Assembly (NCBI RefSeq): GCF_017591425.1
Contig: NW_024467120.1
Coordinates: 3,968,001 to 4,032,000, forward strand
Direction: 5' to 3'
From: Ochotona curzoniae
Lineage: Eukaryota > Chordata > Mammalia > Lagomorpha > Ochotonidae
DNA length: 64,000 nt
The notes under the pieces are model-generated. The model saw only the letters and a list, made by a program, of their open reading frames with translations. It was not told where the DNA came from and ran no database searches. Position numbers and translations under genes: made by a program. Of the stretch, positions 57,146 to 64,000 are shown piece after piece (positions within the stretch are counted from its first letter, which is position 1; each line of letters opens with the position of its first letter).

Positions 57146-57281
57146 CAAACCAGTGTTGTAGTGTAATACGTTAAGCTACCATTTAGAATGTTGGTCTGGG
57201 AGCTCATTTCTGTCCTGGTTACTCCACTTCTGATCCAGCTCCCTGCAAATACACCTGGGAAAGCAATGAGACATGATCCAC
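57146..57281 (+). mobile_element. C-type SINE, 5' part, split by an LTR
   Basis: GTTGTAGTGTAATACGTTAA, GCTCCACTTCTGATCCAGC-type segment, TCCCTGCAAATACACCTGGG, ATGATCCAC. The body stops exactly at the LTR boundary and resumes at 58033. Confidence 0.8.
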
Positions 57282-58032
57282 TGTGCTGGAGTCCAGCTCC
57301 AGCTGAGTTCGGAAATTGAGAAGGGTGCCTGGATGAGGCATAAAAAGAGACGAAATGGGCCACTACAATTCCATGATCATCGTGGACAATGCACAAAAGC
57401 TGTCTGCTTTATTTATACAGAACCAGTCAAACTCTGGCTCAGACTTTTTACATCATGGTCAAGTGGGTGTTTCCAAGGATAATTCTGCCTTTTGTTTCAC
57501 CTTGAAGCAGGATGTTATCCATCCTGACCCTGTGGTCAGGAAATTCACAATAGATGGTGCATATCAATCAGTAACACATTCCTGCTACAATCCTCATTCT
57601 ACAACTTAATCTTGAATCAGTTAAGGGAGGAAATGCATCACAGAAGGAAGGACCTAAAGATCAAAGAAAGAGGGAAAGACTAGATTCCCACTACTCCTGG
57701 GGTAACACCCTTGATTAGCATATGGTCAGTGGGGGCAGCAATAATAAAAGGCCCTTTGGCTAAAACGGTTTCAGCAACATCAACTTCCAAGCTCACATTG
57801 ATATTAAACATTAACTCTACAGAGGCAGACAATGCCTAAATAAATTATAGAAATTTCAGCGGGGTTGTCCCGTGTCCATGCAAAAGGAGGTGGAGCTGCA
57901 TTCAGGTGGTTGTGGAGACATCCTCTTGGCCCTGCCATACAACAGAAAGTTCCTTGCGGCCCTGCCTACAATGGAACGATACTCTTCACACCTTCCTGTC
58001 TTCCACAGCCATCACATGGACCCCAGCACCAC
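57278..58032 (-). mobile_element. ERV1-like solo LTR nested in a SINE, 4-bp target duplication
   Basis: The LTR is 57282-58028 (747 bp), with ends TGTGCTGGAGTCC and GGACCCCAGCA (imperfect inverted repeat, TG...CA). The 4-mer CCAC occurs at 57278-57281 and again at 58029-58032. Removing the LTR and one CCAC restores continuous SINE sequence, which fixes both boundaries. On the minus strand a TATA-like TGTATAAAT (plus 57412-57419) overlaps the AATAAA signal (plus 57408-57413). No viral genes are attached. A 4-bp duplication is typical of class I elements. Confidence 0.8.
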
Positions 58033-58152
58033 TGCTCGAACCTCTGCCACCTGCATGGGAGATGTGGGGGCGTGAAACAGCAGGGGTACAATCTCTTTCT
58101 CTCTCTCTCCCCGTCTCTCTTAATTCTGTGTTTCAAGTCAGTAAATCAACAG
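58033..58152 (+). mobile_element. C-type SINE, 3' part, split by an LTR
   Basis: TGCTCGAACCTCTGCCACCT, GCATGGGAGATGTGGGG, CTCTCTCTCCCCGTCTCTCT, GTGTTTCAAGTCAGTAAATC continue the SINE interrupted at 57281. Confidence 0.78.
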
Positions 58153-58940
58153 ATCTTAGTAAAGGAGTCATGGAAGCTGTAGTCAGTAAGGAATTTGTCC
58201 ATTCCTTTCTCCATGCTGAGTTCAGGAGATATTTTGGATGCCACCTGTATTGAAGATGCTGAGCCACGTGCTCTCAGGTGACATATTTTGTCAGCAAGGA
58301 AGTGACAGTCTGGGAAATACCAGCATAAGAATTTTTTTTTATAGGCTTGATATAAGAAGTCACACATGTTTCATTCCCTCACTGGTGAGCCAGTTTGTAT
58401 TTTGAGGAAGTACACACAATCCTGCCCTGACAAAGAGGAGTATGATGTTGTCAATCTCCAGTTGACTTCATGCTCTCTCATTCATGTTTTTGATCAAATA
58501 TTTACAAAGCAATCATTGGTGTTATATCTTGCAATTCAATTTCTTAAGTATTAGAACAGGACACCTATGTTATGACAGAAAGAGATTTAAAGTGCCACAT
58601 AAACTCTTAAGTGTTATCTAGAATAACATGAATGCAATTTCGAGGGTAAACTTCTCTCTGCTTTGAGGAACATAGCGACGGATCGATTTGCAAATATAAA
58701 GAAAACTAAAAAAACATGTAAGATTAAGAGCCTGCTCTTGACATTCATCATAATGTTAGAACTCTTGTGTATTTTTTGCTTCTCCCAAACTATGACATAG
58801 CTATAGCTGTTTGCTAGAGGAAAAATCTTAGCACTGACTTAAAACTTTGCATATGGAGTTACATATAAAGTTTATATACTGTTGTAGTTTTCATTTGATT
58901 TCATTTTTATCACTTGTTTTACCTGTTTTATTGGCCTGCT
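58153..58940. other. Unassigned non-coding stretch
   Basis: Nothing recognised. Confidence 0.4.
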
Positions 58941-58941
58941 T

Positions 58942-59244
58942 TTTTTTTTTTTTTAAGATTTATTTATTTTTATTGCAAAGTCAGATAGGAGAGACACAGA
59001 GGAAGTCTGCAAGTGACTGCAGTGGTTGGAGCTGAGCCAATCTGAAGCCAGGAGTCGGGAGATTCTACCGGTTCTCCCACGCAGGTACAGGATTCCAAGG
59101 CTTTGGACCGTCCTTGACTGCTTTCCCAGGCCACAAGCAGGGAGCTGGATGGGAAGTAGAGTTTAAGATTAAAACCAGTACTCAAATGGGATCCCGGTAC
59201 ATGCAAAGCAAGGACTTAAGCCACTAGGCTACCTTACTGGGCCC
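58942..59244 (-). mobile_element. Young C SINE, near full length
   Basis: TTAAGATTTATTTATTTTTA, TTGCAAAGTCAGATAGGAGA, CCCACGCAGGTACAGGATTC, CAGGCCACAAGCAGGGAGCT, ACCTTACTGGGCCC head; short internal deletion after the tail. Confidence 0.9.
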
Positions 59245-59454
59245 TGTAGGCCTTCTTATACTGTAAGTCTGGACATAATCTGCCTAAACCCCTTTCTTTA
59301 ATTAAATGGGATAATTAGTTAATAAAGTATAAACAGTGTATTTCTTTATAGGACACAACACGGCCTTATTTTGCTCTGCCAAACCTAACCCAGAGACGAA
59401 AGATTTAGTTCCTTTGGAACCATTTAAAACTTCTATTTCAAAATGCTGTGCATC

Positions 59455-59767
59455 AGAGATGAGCGTGTGGCTCAGTGGTTAAAACGCCCGTTTGGAATAC
59501 TCTCATCTCAAGTCAGAGTAGCTGGCTTGGATGCCGACTCCTCGGTTTCTAATCCAGCTTCCTGCTAATGCACACCCTGGGATGGGGTGGAGAACGGCTC
59601 ATGTACCTGAGGCCCTACACCCACACAAAAGACTGAATCCTGAGCGCCTGGCTTTGCTTGCTCCAATCCTGGCCGTCACAGGCATTTGGAGGTGTGAGCC
59701 CATGGACAGAAGACCACTGTCTGTATAAACCGTCTTTCTGCTTTCTAAGCAAATAAAAAATTAAAAA
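59455..59767 (+). mobile_element. C-type SINE, older
   Basis: GTGTGGCTCAGTGGTTAAAA, CGCCCGTTTGG head, GCTTCCTGCTAATGCACACC, GGCATTTGGAGGTGTGAGCC, GCTTTCTAAGCAAATAAAAA tail. Confidence 0.85.
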
Positions 59768-59845
59768 TACTCTTGTTCCCAAATGAACTTATCTTTTGAT
59801 TCTGTTTTCCACAACCTTTTGAAAGCACCCTTGTAATTTACTAAC
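59768..59845 (+). repeat. AT-rich SINE-tail-side module
   Basis: AAATGAACTTATCTTTTGAT, TCTGTTTTCCACAACCTTTT, GAAAGCACCC. Same module and same orientation as the SINE whose tail it follows. Confidence 0.5.
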
Positions 59846-60210
59846 AGTCACTTTTTGTTAAAGATCAGTGTCTTTTTTTGTTCTTAAAAGAAGGACATGC
59901 ACTTCTGTCCTGGAAGACATGATTAGTTTTTTTTGTTGAAAGTCTGCTTCAGATATTTCTTTGGCATATGAATAAGAAAAAAAAAAAGAGTCCAAGGCAG
60001 CCAGCTCTTTAGCCTTCTTGAATATCAGAGGCCGAAGAAACAACATTTTCAAACCCTTTATGTATCAACAGAATAAAATATTTTGAAGACACACTAGTCA
60101 CATATGGCTCTCCCAGAATATCACAATCCATGAATATGGGTGTTATTGTTTTTTTGTTCTGCAAGAAAACTTCACACACTCGTTCACAGATATGCCAAGT
60201 ATAGCTTGAT

Positions 60211-60351
60211 TCATAATAGATTCGTAATAGATGCTGAAAGATGAACACATGAGCTGTCTGCAAAGTAGTTACCCGTGTTTTCTTTGCTGTTGACAAAGCT
60301 AGCAGCATTTGCTTCGCCTTGGAGTGGGAATCGGGAAATCTGACTGTTGGT
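60211..60351 (-). CDS. Candidate coding exon (possibly terminal)
   Basis: On the minus strand a strong acceptor, a pyrimidine-rich tract CTCCTCCTTTCGTTTGCTTT then TCAG, ends at 60352. It opens directly into a 46-codon frame starting TNSQISRF and ending ASITNLL before a TGA at 60211-60213. The codons look protein-like (mixed polar residues, no low complexity) and the segment lies outside recognised repeats. If it is a terminal exon, the rest is 3' UTR. A donor-like G|GTAACT at about 60272 would alternatively make a 79-base internal exon ending after the threonine at residue 26. I do not recognise the protein and see no partner exon in the window; the rest of the gene would lie to the right (upstream on the minus strand). 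A chance frame behind a chance acceptor is possible. Confidence 0.33.
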   Translation of the reverse strand, partial: TNSQISRFPLQGEANAASFVNSKENTGNYFADSSCVHLSASITNLL

Positions 60352-60471
60352 CTGAAAAGCAAACGAAAGGAGGAGTGTGAAATTGAGTGACATGCTGTGG
60401 AGGCAATGTCACTATTATTTATTAGAGTAGTCCTTCCAAAAAAAAAGATGCTAAAATGTAGCGTGGTTATC

Positions 60472-60705
60472 GCTTGGTGTTTATGAGGTGCTAGTTCCAG
60501 GACCTTTGGGGTTATTAAAATGCAAGGATATTCAAGTCACTTATATCAAGTGGTGTGGTATTTGCATATAACCTTGGCACATCCTCCTCTGTATCTTATT
60601 TACCTCTAGATTGTATAGGATACTTAATGCAATGTAAGAGCTATGTAAAATATTTATACATTACATAATTTTCAATAAGAAGAGAAAAATCTGAGTGTGT
60701 TCATT
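60472..60705 (-). mobile_element. MER2 DNA transposon fragment
   Basis: The plus strand reads GTGCTAGTTCCAGGACCTTT, TTCAAGTCACTTATATCAAG, GGTATTTGCATATAACCTTG, GCACATCCTCCTCTGTATCT, CTCTAGATTGTATAGGATAC, AATGCAATGTAAGAGCTATG, the reverse of MER2 consensus order. Confidence 0.8.
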
Positions 60706-60912
60706 TTAGACGTATTCTCCATCCTCTCTCCCAACTTCTTGCACCTGGGAGTTTGTTGAATCCTTGGATACAGGCCTTGTAGATTTCGAAAGCTGAATAC
60801 CATTTTTCCCCTTTAAGAATTTCTCTTCTGCTTAAATGTGAATGTGAAGAGAAGTCAGCTGCAAAATTTTCTCACATGCTTTGGGAAAAACTATTATAAA
60901 TACACACAAGTT
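60706..60912. other. Unassigned spacer
   Basis: Nothing recognised. Confidence 0.35.
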
Positions 60913-61092
60913 TTCTTTAAAAAGAATTTATTTGTTTGAAAGAGAGGGAGTGGGAGAGACAGAGAGATCTTCCATGCACTGGTTCACTCCCCTGATGGCT
61001 GCAACAGCTGGGATGGGGCTGGGGTGAAGCCAGGAGCCAGGAACCTATTCTTGATCTCCTGTGAAGTGGCAGGTGCCCTGAATCAGTGTTGG
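60913..61092 (-). mobile_element. C-type SINE, head-truncated
   Basis: AAAAAGAATTTATTTGTTTG, CACTGGTTCACTCCCCTGAT, CTGGGGTGAAGCCAGGAGCC; ends before the head. Confidence 0.85.
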
Positions 61093-61186
61093 GAAATAGA
61101 TGAAATATATTTATCTTATGAAAAGAAAAATTTAAAAGGTAATAGGATTGTAGCTCGAGAAGGTGCAAAGAACCACAGTGCTGGCA

Positions 61187-61520
61187 TAGGTCAGCCCTTT
61201 TGTGTTTGTGGATTTTACGCGTGCAGATTCTAGCAAGCATGGATTGAAACTACTTAGAAAAAAATTGCATTGGTACTGAACACTCAATGACCTTTTCAAT
61301 TGCTGTTTTCTAAACAATATAGCATAGCAATGCTTTGCACAGCACTCATGTACTCCTAAGTATTACAAGTAATCCAGAGACGATCAAAGTACGCGGTGGG
61401 GGACATATCTGTAGGTAGATGCAAGCATCACACTGTTTTTGTAACAAATTTGAATATCTGGAGATTTGGATATCCATGGAGTATCTAGAACCAATTCCCC
61501 AGGAATACAGGAGTCAACTG
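61187..61520 (+). mobile_element. MER2 DNA transposon, near full length
   Basis: Left end AGGTCAGCCC, then GCAAGCATGGATTGAAACTA, TTGCATTGGTACTGAACACT, TTCTAAACAATATAGCATAG, AGTATTACAAGTAATCCAGA, GACGATCAAAGTACGCGG, ATCTAGAACCAATTCCCCAG, right end GAGTCAACTG. About 334 bp against a roughly 345-bp consensus, with terminal inverted repeats still visible. It lies close to an opposite-strand copy. Confidence 0.8.
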
Positions 61521-63634
61521 CATAGGGCTAGATAATTACCACACCAGGAAGCTGAGGCTACAACGGAGGAGAACCTGGTTAGGAAAACAGAGCCAGTGCA
61601 AGATGAGAGAGGAAGCAAAGAAGGTGTGATGCTGTTTGTTTACTAGAGGACGTAAGTCGCTCCATCCACAACGGTTCTTCTAGGGAATTCTGAAGAGAGG
61701 ACATTTGGGGGCTTGGAGCTGATGGTGGGAAATACTGTGCTAGGGGGGGAGGAGGGATTCACAGTTGAGGAACTAGGTCAAGGACATCATGTATCCACTG
61801 GGGCTTTCTGAGGTATGATGAAGCTTTTCTTCATGGCTGTACAACCTTTCATCCTAAATGTGGCAACAGGAAGCCCTGTAGTAAGTGGGCCTTGCGTCCC
61901 AAGTTCGTCCCAACTCTCACATCCTGTGTTTCAGTGTGCTAGACTCCTGCTCCACTGGCAGGTGTATCAAGCAAAGACCGCCGGGCTGACGAAACCAGCA
62001 TTCACCCTGTGTGCCCGGAGGTGGTTTCATCAACCTTTACACCATCTCTTTGCTTGTTTCTCTGCCAGGGAGGAGCCCTAACCAGAAGTTAACCAGGATA
62101 ATCCCATGCCACTTTGCAGCAACTGACTCTCAAGCCCACACGTAAGCTCATTGATGCATAGCATGGATTTTAACAAAGCCATTGATCAGAAAGGTTTCTT
62201 GAGCTACCGATTCAGCCACCAGTGTGCCAGGGAAATGTTTTAGGAGCTTCAGAAAAGTTTCCTGGCCCCTGACAGAAGATGCAGGAAGAGAACACTGTTG
62301 CATTTCATTAGAGAGGAAGCATTTCCCCCACCTGCTTGAACGGGAAGAACAGCAAAGATGTCGGAACAATGGGATCCCGAGGAGACAGACTGGAAGCTGT
62401 AATAATAAGTTGAGTGTCACACCTGACTACCCTTTAAATCTCAGCTTATGCAGACCAATATACTGTATTGCTAAATTCTGTGAATTTAAGTTTTTTTCAC
62501 TTGCAATTGAAAGCATCAACTATTTTCAAGTTCAGTATTTGTGGACCATGTTGTTAGCAATCCTGTCTACATATTATACATGATCACAGATGATTCTAGA
62601 CTCAGTATCGGGACACTGGGGGAGAGGCAGTTGAATCCTATTGAGCCAGCTTTCATTTTTGAGGTGATGTAGCTAGCATTGAACCATGAGGAAGACTTGC
62701 CTTTTAGCTGTGGCTCTGCCATTCACTGCTTGCCTATTCCTGAAAAAACATCCACCTGACATCTTTGGGGTTTGAGCTACATGATTTTCATCTTCTTCCC
62801 AGCCCTAGAATTTCATTAAACCATTCAATTAGATTCAGCAGTACCAGAGAAAATATTTATTTGCCAGGTATCCTCCTGGACAGTGTCAATTGAACATGGA
62901 GACATGGTTACTGTGACCACAAAGTTTACAATCTGCCATGGCTCAACCACATCTAGTTCAACTAAGTTAATTGACCTTAGCTTACAGAATGGAGTCTGGA
63001 AAAGAGGACCTGATCAAAATAAATGATCCAGATTTTTTTATTTTTCTGAGCAGATGAAGCCAGGAAGAAATATCATTTACATAGAGAAAGTAAACACAGA
63101 TGAATTGTACCTTTTTTTCCTAAAAATAATTCTTGGTGCTCAAAATAGCGAAGTTTAGGGTAAGCAGAAAAAGTTTATTTTTTCCCCTCTATCTGAGAAT
63201 CTGAGGGCTAGAATACTTCGCGTGGCCTTGTAATTTGTTCCAGATTAAAGTGAGGACAGTGCCTGTAGTTTTCCTGGGGAGACATTCTGAAGTTCTCTGC
63301 TTTGCACCTTGCCTGCAGAAGATGAGCAGACAAGGTGTGGTTGCTTGCCCTTCGCTTTCCCACCCCTACTGGGTGAAAAGTGTTGGGGGACTTCTGAGCC
63401 ACAATTCCTTCAGCTAAATCCTAGAAGACTGTGCCCAAGGTCTTAGCAGGCCCTCCAACTTTCCTACCATGATGACCGACACCAAAGACTCCCCCTAACT
63501 TACTTCTCCAGCTAACGATGGTCTTGACAAGGGCGGTTGTTTAGGGTAGGCTTGCAGATGGAGAGCTGCTTTGTCTTTGCATCTTGAGCTTCTTCGAGTT
63601 ATTGCCTCTGTTGGCCACATCAAACATTTCCAAG
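61521..63634. other. Unassigned region
   Basis: About 2.1 kb with no recognised repeat. Open frames of 60-119 codons (longest 62224-62583 plus) have no recognised domains. Confidence 0.4.
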
Positions 63635-63636
63635 GG

Positions 63637-63905
63637 TGTGAGTTTTGGCTTAGTGGTTAAGACGCTCATGTTCCACGTCAGAGTGCCTGATTCCAGCTTC
63701 CCGCTAAACACAGACTGTGAGAGGCGTCAGATGGTGGTTCAAGTACTTGGGCTCCCATCACCCATGTGGAAGACTGGGATTGAGTCACCAGCTCTTAGCT
63801 TTAGCATCAACTCAGCCCAAACCATCATGGGTGTTTGAACCTGTGGATGAGAGTTCTCTCTCTCTTTTCTCTCTCTCTCCCGCTCCTTCTGATAAATAAC
63901 AGTGC
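63637..63905 (+). mobile_element. C-type SINE, older
   Basis: GAGTTTTGGCTTAGTGGTTA, AGACGCTCATGTTCC head, TTCCAGCTTCCCGCTAAACA, GTACTTGGGCTCCCATCACC, CTCTCTCTCCCGCTCCTTCT, GATAAATAAC tail. Confidence 0.85.
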
Positions 63906-64000
63906 TCAGAAAATTGTCTATAGGGCAAGATCAAAGGTGTAGACAGAAAGTAGACTTTTCACTTAGATGGAATAGAGTTAGCTTTGCCTACACATTGTGT

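Noticed and set aside
60009..60362. 117-codon minus-strand frame overlapping the exon candidate
   Set aside because: It uses a different frame from the one entered at the acceptor in its most coding-like part, and beyond 60211 it runs through AT-rich, UTR-like sequence.
1..64000. Bacterial-type operons, defence islands, tRNA or rRNA genes
   Set aside because: The window is mammalian throughout. tRNA-like sequence occurs only as the decayed heads of SINEs and MIRs.

Overview
This window is mammalian nuclear DNA, almost certainly from a lagomorph and most likely a pika (Ochotona). The evidence is about 40 copies of a tRNA-derived C-type SINE. The younger copies carry the head GGGCCCAGCGC, a body with CTCCCTGCTTGTGGCCTGGG, and the tail CTGTATATCTGACTTTCCAA plus TAAAAA. 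Alongside them are fossils shared by all placental mammals (MIR, L2, HAL1/L1M, MaLR LTRs, MER5A, MER2, Tigger). There is no bacterial gene organisation. The ORFs are short and either explained by repeats or indistinguishable from chance. The species call rests on my recognition of SINE consensus features, not on a search.

Layout. 0-5 kb: SINEs, a MaLR remnant and unassigned sequence. 5.0-5.65 kb: the only clearly CpG-rich block, with GC-box, CCAAT and CRE-like motifs, and the best promoter/first-exon candidate. 6-14 kb: SINEs, MIRs, MER5A, an L1/HAL1 fragment split by a solo LTR, and L2. 14-32 kb: comparatively repeat-poor, holding a strong CTCF-like site (19.93 kb), a CpG-elevated block with MEF2 and RFX motifs (25.8-26.8 kb), and a convergent pair of MaLR LTRs around a polypurine tract. 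32-38.1 kb: MER2, L1, a Tigger transposon with a recognisable transposase N-terminus, an LTR carrying a hairpin array in its R region, and a retroposon-like block with G4-type runs. 38.7-52.8 kb: dense SINEs, two more LTRs (one with a perfect 6-bp target duplication), and unique AT-rich blocks resembling conserved non-coding DNA. 53-64 kb: a MaLR LTR, an ERV LTR nested inside a SINE, paired MER2 copies, and one candidate protein-coding exon on the minus strand at 60.2-60.35 kb.

The window therefore looks intergenic or intronic. I could identify no host gene. The items most worth following up are the minus-strand exon candidate, the CpG-rich promoter candidate, the hairpin-bearing LTR, a recurrent AT-rich module on the tail side of older SINE copies, the cleanly dated nested LTR, and the CTCF/RFX/MEF2 motifs. 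I found no CRISPR array, operon, defence system or other prokaryote-style system.
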